A stretch of DNA of 64,000 nucleotides. It comes from Bostrychus sinensis. Lineage: Eukaryota; Chordata; Actinopteri; Gobiiformes; Eleotridae. The notes beneath the pieces are model-generated. The model had not been told where the DNA came from. It saw nothing but the letters and a program-made list of their open reading frames with translations, and did not search any database. The position numbers were made by a program, and so were the translations under genes. The DNA lies in assembly GCA_020698575.1 (NCBI GenBank), contig CM036242.1, positions 16,721,124 to 16,785,123 of the forward strand. The letters run 5' to 3'. Positions 11,560 to 21,705 of this stretch are shown piece by piece (within the stretch, counting starts at the first letter, position 1; every line of letters starts with the position of its first letter).

Positions 11560-11990
11560 ACAAGCCATCCCATAACGCCTGAATAGTGAATGCAACATTT
11601 TTTGAGGCAGGATCCTCTTTTCTGCTGGAGCCTATTAAGTGCTGCCTAATGTAATGAGAGTGTTCCAAGGACTGAGTGTTCTTCAGAACGTTGCCAGGAA
11701 GCCTCGTACCTGCGCCGCTCGGCTTTGAAGAAAAATGGTCCCCAGGTTTCCACTGTTTCAAGGATCAAACAGCAGCTCCTCTCCTGCATTATTTATCAAG
11801 CACAAGCTCCCAAAAAAACTGTACACAGCTCTGAGCTAATGAGTACACCGGCCATATTTATTACTGCTGCGTGATGGAGTAAAGCGCCCCTCTCTGCTCC
11901 TCTCCTTGGATCCTTTTTAACATCGTCTCTGTCTCACATGAGCAGTAATAAATGACCAGGAAGACACAGCTGACCTCAAAAAGGAAGTTG
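11560..11990. other. Non-repetitive block, possible regulatory sequence
   Basis: A stretch of balanced composition without visible transposon ends carries homeodomain-type words (AGCTAATGAG, TTATTTATCA) and runs such as GCCATATTTATTACTGC. It resembles conserved non-coding DNA in style only; no alignment was possible. Confidence 0.25.
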
Positions 11991-12452
11991 TAGTCTAGGT
12001 GGCCCAAAATGCACCCTGCAAATGTGTATGTCTTTGTGTAATGTTGACTAACAATACATTTAGGCCACCGTAGAAAGAAGCATTATGGATGATAATTTTG
12101 TGCTGTGTTAGTCAAGTCAGGACCAATCTTTCATGGCAAAGTGCATTTTAGGTCACTTTCAAAAGCATGCATCATTTAGTCAATGAGCTTGTCATTTACT
12201 AAGACATTGTAAATTGTGCTTTGCCACTGTTTATCTCATTTGAAAAAAAAAAACAAAAACTCGTCTTTAGGAAAAACTCAGTCAATTAATGGAGATGAGT
12301 ATAGTTGTTGTCATTATTTAAGCAGAAGTGGAAATTATTTGAACACATTTATGTCAGTCTGTTTACATCTGATTCTTTAAGAGGTTATGAAAGAAATAGA
12401 TACTTTGATTTAAAGAAGGTGCCTTTGTAATTTTGTGCTGTATCAGTATCCT

Positions 12453-13022
12453 TAAAGGGGATATATTATGCTTTTATACATATTTTTAAACCAATCTCGG
12501 TTGCCTCTCTAACAACATTGTATGTTTTATAACTTTTATAAACATTATCTGCAAAGAAAGTATTTTTAATAAGTACTCTACTGGAGCCATAAAGAAACGA
12601 GCAAGAACAGCAGAGGACATAGCTGTGATGGTCTTTCAAACACAATCAAAGAAAAAGAGTTAAATTCTTTCAACTTTTTATATGATGTAATTTTACTACA
12701 AAATGAAAAATAGCGGTGAGGAATAAATGGAAACAGAGCTGTGGGCCAATTTTTTACATAAAGGAATGAGAGCAGACTGGATGTAGAAGGCTTGTTGATT
12801 GTTTAGTGCTTCCTGGAGTGGGCAGGGGTTTGTGAGAGAGGCGGAGGCTTGTAGAACCGAGCGTTTTGAGACCTTAGAAAAGCTGTGCTAGAGCATAGAG
12901 AATTACTCAAACAGATGTGAATGAAGCGAAACACAACTCCAGGTATGTTTTTGATGAAGGAACAACATTATAACATAGTAAAAAGCTCAGAAAAGTAGAT
13001 TTTGCATAATATAGACACCTTA
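12453..13022 (+). mobile_element. Non-autonomous TIR transposon, family B copy 1
   Basis: The left end TAAAGGGGATATATTATGC (12453-12471) is mirrored by GCATAATATAGACACCTTA (13004-13022). The interior has the family-B hallmarks: GAGCAGACTGGATGTAGA, GTGCTTCCTGGAGTGG, CTCAAACAGATGTGAATGAA and CCAGGTATGTTTTTGATG. Relatives lie at 18259-18940, 31030-31723 (inverted), 33805-34325 and 60719-60861. No coding capacity. Confidence 0.75.
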
Positions 13023-13784
13023 AACTAAAACTATGTAACTTTTGTTTTTATTGATTGTCATTACATTTATAGCCTCAAATTGAATAAACTGTGACTAGTT
13101 GTTAGACAAAGTAACTATGAGTGGCAGGATCCATTATCTTAACACATATCATGCCTGAAAAGTTTAAATCAACACAAATTTATGTTGTCTCATAAAGTTT
13201 ATTAGGGGGTATACGTTCATTAAAGTTGCATCGTGTGGCTTTAATCACCATTTTATTAAAGAGGAACCCCAAAAAATGTAAATGTGAAAGTGCCCTATGT
13301 AGTTTGTGCTGGTGTGGGTGTGTGGTTTTGTTTTGAAGTGCCTTAGACTCTTGGGCCGCCCAGCAGCATGCAGCAGCTGGACTAGATACCACTTTATCTG
13401 CACTTGGCAGCATCGCAGCAGGTAAAACCCTAATGGACATCACAGCCTCCAAAAGTGAGTTGTTTGCTGCTGTTTGAGGTGGGAGAGCACAGATAGCGGC
13501 GTGGTTAGCACGGCTAGGAGAGAGTGTGTGTGTGTGTCTAGATGGTTATCTGGGCCCTTTAAGATGTCTGGGGCCTCCCGGGGCTCCCTGCAGGCCGCCC
13601 AGAGAAGAACCCAACTGGGCCAGTAATCTATCCCCCCACCACGCCGCTGTGCTCTCTTTTCCCTTAATCCAATCACTCCCCTGCCATGGTGGGACAGGCA
13701 CAGCACTAATCCAGTTTACACAGCAACACAAAAAAGCCCCAGACTCATTGCTCACTCCCCGCAGAGCAGTGCCAGCCTCTCCAT

Positions 13785-14115
13785 GTGACACTGAGTGAGA
13801 AAGATGAGCGTAATTACAGGGGCAATTATTTTATTTTTATTATGTGTTCAGCCCTCCCCTTTTTTTCCCTTTTCCCCATGTTCCGAGATAATTGCAATGG
13901 CCTTGTCACCAAAACCCAAGGTGATAGGCGGGGAATCATTAGGGAAGCGGAGAGTCAGCCAGTTTGAATGTCCCTGGCCATGCTCCTGCTCCAGTCATTA
14001 GTATGCATCTGATGAGGTTTAGCCTAGCATGCAGTGGGCAGCGCGGACCTCAGATAAGTCATTTAGACTAACAGGAACTTAATTAATTTTGTTTAATCTT
14101 TGTACAGCTCCATGG
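13785..14115. promoter_or_regulatory. Candidate conserved non-coding element
   Basis: This non-repetitive segment is dense in homeodomain- and POU-like words: CGTAATTACAGGGGCAATTA, AGATAATTGC, AGTCATTAGTATGCATC and CTTAATTAATTTTG. It shows no transposon ends and no plausible reading frame. The enhancer role is inferred from composition only. Confidence 0.3.
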
Positions 14116-14924
14116 GGGGACACATTGTATACTGCCCCTATCCTATTCCTCTTTCACATCACTTCGCCCACCTACTCTGGCCCCCGAGCAGAGGTTTTAC
14201 ATGACGCGCCGCTAGTTCCAGCATCAATATTGGCTTAATGTTGTGTACAATACCACATAATGTCACATTGAAAGAGACCAGGTGGTGGATAAGCACTGTT
14301 CATTTGGCCGTTAGTTGGCAGAGAAAAGCCATGGTAACGTCTCACATGTGGTTAACTCCTTATCAGAAACCTTCCCCTATGTATCTTTATGTTAATTACT
14401 GCATTATCTGCCCTAAAACTCCAGTATCTCACAGTGCTAAGGTGAACACACAGCCGTTCAGAATGAGACAGAAAATAAGGACTGGCAGGAAGCAGAAAAC
14501 AAGGAGGTAAAATATTGTTTTTGTCTTTGAAATGCAGCTAATACTCTAGGTGCCCTTGGGCAGGTATAGACACAGGATTGTGACTGGAAGAAAATTGACA
14601 TGCAAAGTACCTTTCCACCCATCCAAACTTCTACAGTGAGATGTTGATGAGCAGAACAGTTAACCCCAGAGGAATTAGGAGTAGTCTGTGTTTGTGGTGG
14701 CCAGGTAAATGTATGTAAATATATGAATGTAAAGCTGTAATCTTATGACTTATGCCTTCTCAGTTCTCAGTAATAGTGTTTTGTCTCTCATCTAAAGATC
14801 AAAATATTGCATTTTTAATTGGGATTATCAGCTGTATGTTTTTTTTTTCTTTTAAATGCTTAAATATGACTTTGTTTGAGCATGCAGAAGCAATTTTGAT
14901 ATTAATCAGCATATCATATAAGCA

Positions 14925-16455
14925 TACACTGGGGCAAAAAAGTATTTAGTCAGCCACCAATTGTGCAGGTTCTCCCACTTAAAAAGATAAGAGAGGCCTG
15001 TAATTTCATCATAGGTTTACCTCAACTATGAGAGACAAAATGAGAAAAAAAAAATCCAGAAAATCACATTGTCTGATTTTTAAAGAATTTATTTGCAAAT
15101 TATGGTGGAAAATAAGTATTTGGTCACCTACAAACAAGAAAGATTTGTGTCTCTCACAGAGCTGTAACTTCTTCTGTAAGAGGCTCCTCTGTCCTCCACT
15201 CGTTACCTGTATTAATGGCACCTTTTTGAACTGGTTATCTATATAAAAGACACCTGTCCACAACCTCAAACAGTCCCACTCCAAACTCCACTATGGCCAA
15301 GACCAAAGAGCTGTCAAAGGACACCACAAACAAAACTGTAGACCTGCACCAGGCTGGGAAGACTGAATCTGCAATAGGTAAGCAGCTTGGTGTGAAGAAA
15401 TCAACTGTGGGAGCAATTATTAGGAAATGGAAGACATACAAGACCACTGATAATCTCCCTCGATCTGGGGCTCCCCACAAGATCTCACCCCGTGGGGTCA
15501 AAATGATCACAAGAACGGTGAGCAAAAATCCCAGAACCACACGGGGGGACCTAGTGAATGACCTGCAGAGAGCTGGGACCAAAGTAACAAAGGCTACCAT
15601 CAGTAGCACACTACGCCGCCAGGGACTCAAATCCTGCAGTGCCAGACGTGTCCCCCTGCTAAAGCCAGTACATGTGCAGGCCCATCAGAAGTTTGCTAGA
15701 GAACATTTGGATGATCCAGAAGAGGATTGGGAGAATGTCATATGGTCAGATGAAACCAGAATAGAGCTTTTTGGTAAAAAAGTCGTGTTTGGAGGAGAAA
15801 GAATGCTGAGTTGCATCCAAAGAACACCATACCTACTGTAGAACATGGGGGTGGGACCATCATGCTTTGGGGCTGTTTTTCAGCAAAGGGACCAGGACGA
15901 CTGATCCGTGTAAAGGAAAGAATGAATGGGGCCATGTATCGTCAGATTTTGAGTGAAAACCTCCTTCCATCAGCAAGGGCATTGAAGATGAAATGTGGCT
16001 GGGTCTTTCAGCATGACAATGATCCCAAACACACTGCCCGGGTAACGAAGGAGTAGCTTCGTAAAAATCATTTCAAGGTCCTGGAGTGGCCTAGCCAGTC
16101 TCCAGATCTCAACCCCATAGAAAATCTTTGGAGGGTGTTGAAAGTCCGTGTTGCCCAGCGACAGCCCCAAAACATCACTGCTCTAGAGGAGATCTGCATG
16201 GAGGAATGGGCCAAAATACCAGCAACAGTTTGTGAAAACCTTGTGAGGACTTACAGAAAACGTTTGACCTCTGTCATTGCCAACAAAGGGTATATAACAA
16301 AGTATTGAGATGAACTTTTGTTATTGACCTAATACTTATTTTCCACCATAATTTGCAAATAAATTCTTTAAAAATCAGATGTGATTTTCTGGATTTTTTT
16401 TTTTTTTTTCTCATTTTGTCTCTCATAGTTGAGGTATACCTATGATGTTGCATCC
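14925..16455 (+). mobile_element. Tc1-like transposon, right end truncated
   Basis: The element starts after a TA target (14925-14926) with CACTGGGGCAAAAAAGTATT. The left terminal repeat contains an inner block (about 15010-15125: CTCAACTATGAGAGACAAAA ... TTATGGTGGAAAATAAGTAT) that recurs inverted at about 16325-16440. The outer part of the right terminal repeat, which should mirror 14927-15005, is missing: the sequence becomes unrelated after about 16450. It encodes a damaged transposase at 15293-16308. Confidence 0.9.
15293..16308 (+). pseudogene. Tc1-family DD34E transposase, one frameshift and one stop
   Basis: The N-terminal part (from MAKTKELSKDTTNK) holds the paired helix-turn-helix DNA-binding region with the linker DNLPRSGAPHKISPRG. 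The catalytic triad is visible as D in WSDETRI, D in FQHDNDPKHTA and E in DLNPIENLW. Reading frame 15293-15774 shifts at about 15775-15785, just after IELFGKK, where a few bases appear to be lost. It resumes in the next frame as RVWRRKNAELHPKNT. An in-frame TAG at 16054-16056 replaces the expected Trp between KE and LRKNHF. The coding region then runs to the natural TGA at 16306-16308. About 335 residues in total is the usual length for the family. It encodes no working enzyme, but most codons survive, so the insertion is fairly recent. Confidence 0.9.
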
Positions 16456-16555
16456 TGAGCTTATCTAGGAAATTCCAGCTTAATGTCCTGTACAGAATTA
16501 TGTTAGGCTCTCACTAACATTTACACTTCTTGGCTCTGTCTGTACCCCTTGCTGA

Positions 16556-16588
16556 GTTCATTTGCTCAACATGAGCAAATGAACTGCT
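16556..16588. repeat. Short perfect hairpin
   Basis: GTTCATTTGCTCA and its inverse TGAGCAAATGAAC are separated by a few bases, about 100 bp past the truncated Tc1 end. Function unknown. Confidence 0.6.
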
Positions 16589-17078
16589 TCAAATCCTCAA
16601 TAGTGTACCCATAAACTTCCATTGATTTTAAGTTCATCCGCCCATATCCTCACCAGAACTCCTTCCATTGAACACATCATTTTCACTTACTCCCATTCCA
16701 CATTTGCATTGATAAATGATTGTACCGCTAAACATTTTGGACCTTCTCCAGTTATGTACTTAAACATACTCACTACCTCCTGACTCTAAGGTCACTTACA
16801 CAAATAATTTCTAAAGACTTAAATCAGTTCAAATCCAGGATAAAAACTGAAGACTTGCACCACTGCAAAGGGGGTTATATTTCCTTGCATTGGTTGAACT
16901 TTTCAGAAAAAAATCAGTGTTGGGCCAAGGGGGGGAAAAAAAAAAAAATTGGGTGTGGAATACTGTTCCAGATTCATGACTTTTTAAAATATTCTGTAAC
17001 AATTTCAGCCACAAAAGGTCACTAAAGGAACAAATTAGTTTCAGTGGATTCTTTGATAATGTCAGATGTAAGGACTTT

Positions 17079-17215
17079 GCAGTTCAATGGAAAGAGCATT
17101 TTCCATTGAACCCAACTAAAGATTGTTAGTCCGAGTCCCAACATGAATCTTTTACAATTGCGAGATGGGGCCTTGGCCGAGGTTAGCGCTCTCTGAGTGC
17201 TTGTAGCTATTATTT
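17079..17215 (+). mobile_element. tRNA-derived SINE fragment
   Basis: An A-box-like stretch (GCAGTTCAATGGAAAGAGCA) is followed about 45 bp later by a B-box-like GTTAGTCCGAGTCCC. A body block then follows, GGCCGAGGTTAGCGCTCTCT, ending near a TTATTTT tail. The order fits a tRNA-derived SINE; the cloverleaf itself is not preserved. Confidence 0.5.
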
Positions 17216-18177
17216 TAAGATGTGACTGTTTCATCAACGTGGTTCTTAGATATTATTCATGCGCCGTTTGAAGTCCTTTAGTGCTTTAAAAAGTCAATCA
17301 TTCCAGTTCCAATAAAAATCCTTATTTGAATATATTTGGCACTCATAATTACTAGTTCTGTCCTTCATCAAATCATTTTTGACAACACTGCCACACTAAT
17401 AAAAACCTTAACAGTAGTTCTTACTTTCAATACCTTCTGTGGGTATAATGAACTGATGTGAAAGGTGATGGCTATAGATGACCGCAAACACATCTGATAC
17501 GTTTACATGTAAACAAGAATCAATAGCGTAGAGTGCATAGTAATTTAGTGCTAAAGCTGGAGGGTGTTGTGAGGATGCATTCAGGAAGCAGAGGATTTCT
17601 GGCACATTTTCACATCCCAGCTTTCCTTTGAAACATGCAGAAGATTTATCTGCTGTGCCAGGCTGATGCATAGTGATTGTGACTTTCAAACAGATATGTG
17701 CAGTGAGAGCTTGACAAAACTGGAGCTAATTAGCACGACTTGAGTTGATTTTTCAGCATGCCAAACAGCACTCACGGTTGAAGGCGCACAGATGTTGAAG
17801 ATGGTAAATGGAGTTAGGAGAAGGGCTTATTATGATTAAATTAATCTGATTGTTTTGTAACCTAAAGGTGCAGAGTGTGGAAGCAGTGTGACGTAAACGC
17901 AGCTATGAGAGGGAGAGGTGCACTAATGAATTTAATTCTAGATGGCACATGTGTTATTGCACCAGCTGATGTTATGTTTAAATATGAATAGAAGGATTAA
18001 CACCCATTGGATAATTTGTTTTGGGAGGAAAAATATGGATTCTGGAAAATATTGTAATATTTTGTGTGCTATAGGCAGATGTTAGCCTTTTTTTATGAAA
18101 AAAATATTGTTCAGTACAAACCAGTATCAAACTTTGAGTGTTAAGAATATATTTTTATTTGAGAATTTTATTTCATT

Positions 18178-18228
18178 TATTCATTCATTCATTTATCTTC
18201 TGCTTATTCCAGTTAAGGGTCACAGCTT
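18178..18228 (+). repeat. (CATT)n run and truncated fish repeat head
   Basis: ATTCATTCATTCATTTATCT runs into TCTGCTTATTCCAGTTAAGG, the usual opening of several fish interspersed repeats. It stops after about 50 bp. Confidence 0.5.
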
Positions 18229-18258
18229 TTTTTTTTCTTTTTTTTTATTAATTTTATT

Positions 18259-18940
18259 TAAAGGGCCCATAATATTTTTTCAAGCTTTTTGAAATAAATT
18301 TGAACATATTTGAATCAGCATTTCACGCTTAGCTTAACATAATGTATATGTATTTAAAATGTCTTCTTTTAGGGAGCTGTTATTTTCACTTTGCAGAAAA
18401 CTGAATTATTGGATCAGGTGCCTTCGGATTTAAGGCCCTGCTGGCCTCCGCTCACTTCTCTCTGTCAGCTCCCACTCCACTGCAAACACCGTAGTTTCAT
18501 AAGAGTGGAGCTGCAGTCATGGACCACCGGGCTGAGGCACTACTGCCTCTTGATCTTCTTCTTTTGAGTTCACACGTGAATACATTTGGGAGGATTTGAG
18601 TTCAGACATGAAAGGAGAACCTCTAAGTGTTTGTACTGAAAGGAGGGGGATAGACAGAGCATGATAAAATGGCTAATTAGAATGGCTCTTAGTAACATGA
18701 AGCTAACAGATAGATTATCAGAACAAGTCTGGTGACGCTTTATGTGTTTTAGAAAAATGTATGAGCACTTCCTGGGGAAGGCGAGATTTCATGTGTCTAT
18801 GAAGAGATGTGAAACTAAACGTTTCAGCTCCTGAGAAAGGCAGCGCCTCAGCATACAGAATTACTTGTTTTTGAGGTGGAAACATTATAACGTGGCAAAC
18901 AGGCTCAGAAAAGTGTATTTACCTTAACAGTGGACCTTTA
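18259..18940 (+). mobile_element. Non-autonomous TIR transposon, family B copy 2 (long form)
   Basis: TAAAGGGCCCATAATATTTT opens the element and a TGGACCTTTA block closes it. The interior shares AGCACTTCCTGGGGAAGGCG, TGTTTTTGAGGTGGAAACAT and TTATAACGTGGCAAACAGGC with the other copies. An additional stretch around 18470-18560 is shared with the inverted copy at 31030-31723 but not with copy 1, so two subfamilies seem present. Confidence 0.65.
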
Positions 18941-19339
18941 AAAAAGCCTTAGATTTTTTCTTATTTAGAAAAGGTGCAACTTGTTTGTAACATAACAGGT
19001 CTGATTTTTTTAAAGTAAAATGTTCCTCATCAAATTTTGTGCCTGTGGTGTACTAGTGAGGTTTTCCAAAATCTTTGGAATTGCCAGGGATCTTGCCAAT
19101 ACTCAGTACAACTATTTGTAAAGGTTGTAAATTACATGAGTTGTACAAAAGACCTAAATGTCTCACTTCAGTTGGGAAGACATTCATCTAAAATTTCAGT
19201 GAGACAGCTCGATAATGTGGTTCATTGTTGGACTACTGTGTCATGTATACAGCTTACTAGTGTCATAAACATTTAGTAAACCAGAAAGCTTGACTGCTGT
19301 AGATTTTCAGGTTTGTTTGCTTTTAATGGGCACAAAGTT

Positions 19340-19362
19340 TTTTTTTTTTTTTTTTTTTTTTT
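19340..19362. repeat. Poly(T) tract
   Basis: An uninterrupted T run. Confidence 0.8.
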
Positions 19363-19498
19363 GGCATTATTGTGTCATTTTGAAAAAGAAAATACTGCAG
19401 AGTGAATCAGCTTTGTTTGCATTTAGTGCTAAAGGTAAATACAGACTACTAGTGATGGGCGATACCACACTTTTTAGGAGCATGATTTTTTAATCTAT

Positions 19499-20690
19499 GA
19501 ACATCCGAGAATACCAACTTTTTACATGCAACCTAAGATCCACAAATCCCTTAAATCTCCTCCAGGGAGACCTATCATCTCTGTTAATGGTGGACTGACA
19601 GAGCCAGCCTCTCAGTTTATAGCCTTTCATATTAAACCTCTAGTACAACAACTACCATCCAGGACACAACACATGTTCTGAACACTATACGTGATCTGAG
19701 AGTTTCGGAGGATTGTTTTCTAGTGACTTTGGATGTAGAGTCTTTGTACCCTAATACAGACCATAAAGATGGACTAAAAGCTCTGCACCATTTTCTAAGA
19801 CACAGACCCACAGACGCTTTGCCCCCTTCTGAGTTTATCATTGAGCTTGCAGAATGGACTTAATGGAAAATAACATCTTTTTGTTTCAGGATTAACTGTT
19901 TATTCAGGTTCGGGGGACAGCTATGGGTGCATGCTTTGTGCCTAATTTTGCCAACCTTTTCTTGGGTTTGTGGGAGAAGGACTTTGTTTACCACAGCACT
20001 TTTGTTCACTTTTGTTGTTTGGTTCACTTAAGGAATTACGGTTTCATGAATATTAAACAACAATAGTATAAATGTAAAACTCAGCCTAGACTATTCTCAA
20101 ACATCAATACATTTTCTTGATCTAAATATTACTAAAGCTTTGGATGGCTATTTACAAATTACAGTCTATTGTAAAGCTACAGACAGAAACACTGTATTAA
20201 AGGCAGACAGTTTTCATCCTAATTGGCTTAAAAATAACATTCCTTATGGCCAGTTTCAATGCCTTAGACCTATTTGTAATACTGATCAAGAATTTGAAAA
20301 GCAGGCCAAAAGTATGCCTGACTGTTTCTTTCAAAGGGGCTATAAAATGGACATCCTCATTGATGCCTATACCGAAGCGCAGTCCACATCTAGATCAGAA
20401 CTCCTTCAAAAAAAAAAAGAAAAAAAAAAAGAAAAAAGAAAAAAAAGAAATCCCCCAAAACAATGGAATCTTATATACAGTGATGCTCTTCTCAAAGAAG
20501 TGGTTCCTGACCCCCCAAGAGTGAGTTTCATGCAAGCTCCCACACTAAGGGACTTTCTCGTTCCCAGTCACCTGTCTGTAAACAGAAAGACTTGGCTTCA
20601 TCAACCCTTAAAAGGCACACACAAGTGTGGTTCTTGCAGTCATTATTTCAATATAAAAGAATGTAAACAATGTAACAATGTAAACTAATT
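19499..20690 (+). pseudogene. PLE reverse transcriptase, fragmentary
   Basis: Recognisable pieces in order are TFYMQPKIHKSLKSPPGRPI, NGGLTEPASQFIAFHIKPLV, a frameshift near 19660, then FLVTLDVESLYPNTDHKDGL, IRGTAMGACF-like (here VRGTAMGACFVPNFANLFLG), and from 20106 FLDLNITKALDGYLQ. These are the conserved PLE RT blocks, including the first catalytic Asp block (TLDVESLY). The second catalytic block (a YIDD-type motif) should fall between FANLFLG and FLDLNI, about 19975-20100; it is absent, so the RT is dead. The longest surviving frame is 20140-20688. An A-rich expansion at 20408-20450 inserts a Lys/Glu run into it. Confidence 0.8.
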
Positions 20691-20739
20691 TTAAAACTGG
20701 TAAGACACATAACATCAATTCATTCATTAACTGCAATAC

Positions 20740-21520
20740 CACATTTGTAGTATACTGCCTCTCCTGCCCATGTGGCTGTATCTATATTGCGTGTATTGTT
20801 TTGCGTCATGGAAGGTGCGGAAGTGGAACACAAACAGAAGCAAAAATTTAACCAAGAAGAGCTGAAAGTGCTGGTGAATAATTTTTTCATCTGTCATGGC
20901 AAATAGATCTGCACGCGTGGCAAACACTCGAACCCTACGTATTTCTTCATTTCTTCTCCTTCGTCTCACACGAATCACAGCAGCCATATCTGTGCAAAAG
21001 ATTAGCACGTCCTTCTCCAACGTGCTAAATTTATACTCTATTTTCGCACGCAAAGTCATGGTGAGCCTTGATAAATAATATTGTGGGCGGTAAATGAATG
21101 AATTTGCATTTTCTCCACCACCCATTTTGCGCACTCTGGGAAGAATGCCTCAGTTTACATATTCATTAGGTCATAGGAGCAAAATCTGCATTGCGTTCAC
21201 TCTGCTCCTGTAAGACACGCAAATCTCAACTGCATCTGGGTTTGCTCCAATTTTAGCGCATCTTATTCAGTTAGCGTGCACGCAAACCTTTGATAAATCT
21301 GGCCCAGAGTGTCTGAGCAAAATAATGCCATTAGAAAAAATAACTTTGATTATCTTATGGCAAAACATTTTTATAATGTGCACAAAAGTAATCCAGACAG
21401 TTTCAGGGTTGAAGGCCTAGAACACATCAAAAAGAACATTCGAGGGGTAGACCATTTTAAACTGTTGCTGCAGAGAGAGACTACATTCATAATCCACTGT
21501 GTTTCCAGGACTGAATGAGG
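20740..21520 (+). pseudogene. PLE GIY-YIG endonuclease, interrupted
   Basis: YCLSCPCGCIYI (about 20752-20789) is the beginning of the PLE GIY-YIG nuclease. The domain resumes after the insert at about 21309 with EQNNAIRKNNFDYLMAKHFY and HKSNPDSFRVEGLEHI, the latter a characteristic PLE C-terminal block, and continues to the stop at 21516-21518. The joint lies between the GIY-YIG start and the EH/N region. The interrupted frame cannot make a nuclease. Confidence 0.75.
20790..21305 (-). mobile_element. PIF-Harbinger fragment inserted in the PLE
   Basis: On the minus strand the element begins at 21305 with GGGCCAGATTTATCAAAGG, a terminal sequence typical of fish and frog Harbinger elements. It contains the start of a Harbinger-type transposase (about 20987 down to 20840: MAAVIRVRRRRRNEEIRRVR then FATRADLFAMTDEKIIHQHF). 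The frame then degenerates and the other terminal repeat is not recognisable near 20790. The catalytic DDE region is absent. Confidence 0.6.
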
Positions 21521-21659
21521 AGATTGATTAATTAATGTGTGATCTGTGCACCAGAAAATTTGACCTCTAGAAGTCTCAGTTTGTGATGCCTGTGATGTCA
21601 CTTCCTTTACACTCAGGTGCCGTGCATTAACTCACATAAATAGTGGAGTGCTGGAAATG

Positions 21660-21705
21660 ACACCCTGAAGAAGGCTGTTTGTTGGCCGCTACGCGTGGGT
21701 CTAAG
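21660..21705 (+). ncRNA. Degenerate hammerhead-ribozyme-like core of the PLE terminal region
   Basis: CTGAAGA (CUGANGA box) is followed by AGGC ... GGCC, which can form a short helix II, then by GCTACGCG where a functional core would read CGAAACG. PLE terminal repeats are known to carry hammerhead motifs. Here the GAAA box is mutated, so cleavage is not expected. Confidence 0.4.

Noticed and set aside
14650..14710. Short exon-like piece ending GTGGTGGCCAG/GTAAAT in the large intron
   Set aside because: From the nearest acceptor it is not a multiple of three in length and its translation does not resemble the TrkC insert.
15235..15630. 131-residue minus-strand open frame
   Set aside because: Antisense shadow of the Tc1 transposase.
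20140..20688. 182-residue open frame considered as a host gene
   Set aside because: It is the later part of a Penelope reverse transcriptase, with an A-rich expansion producing the Lys/Glu run.
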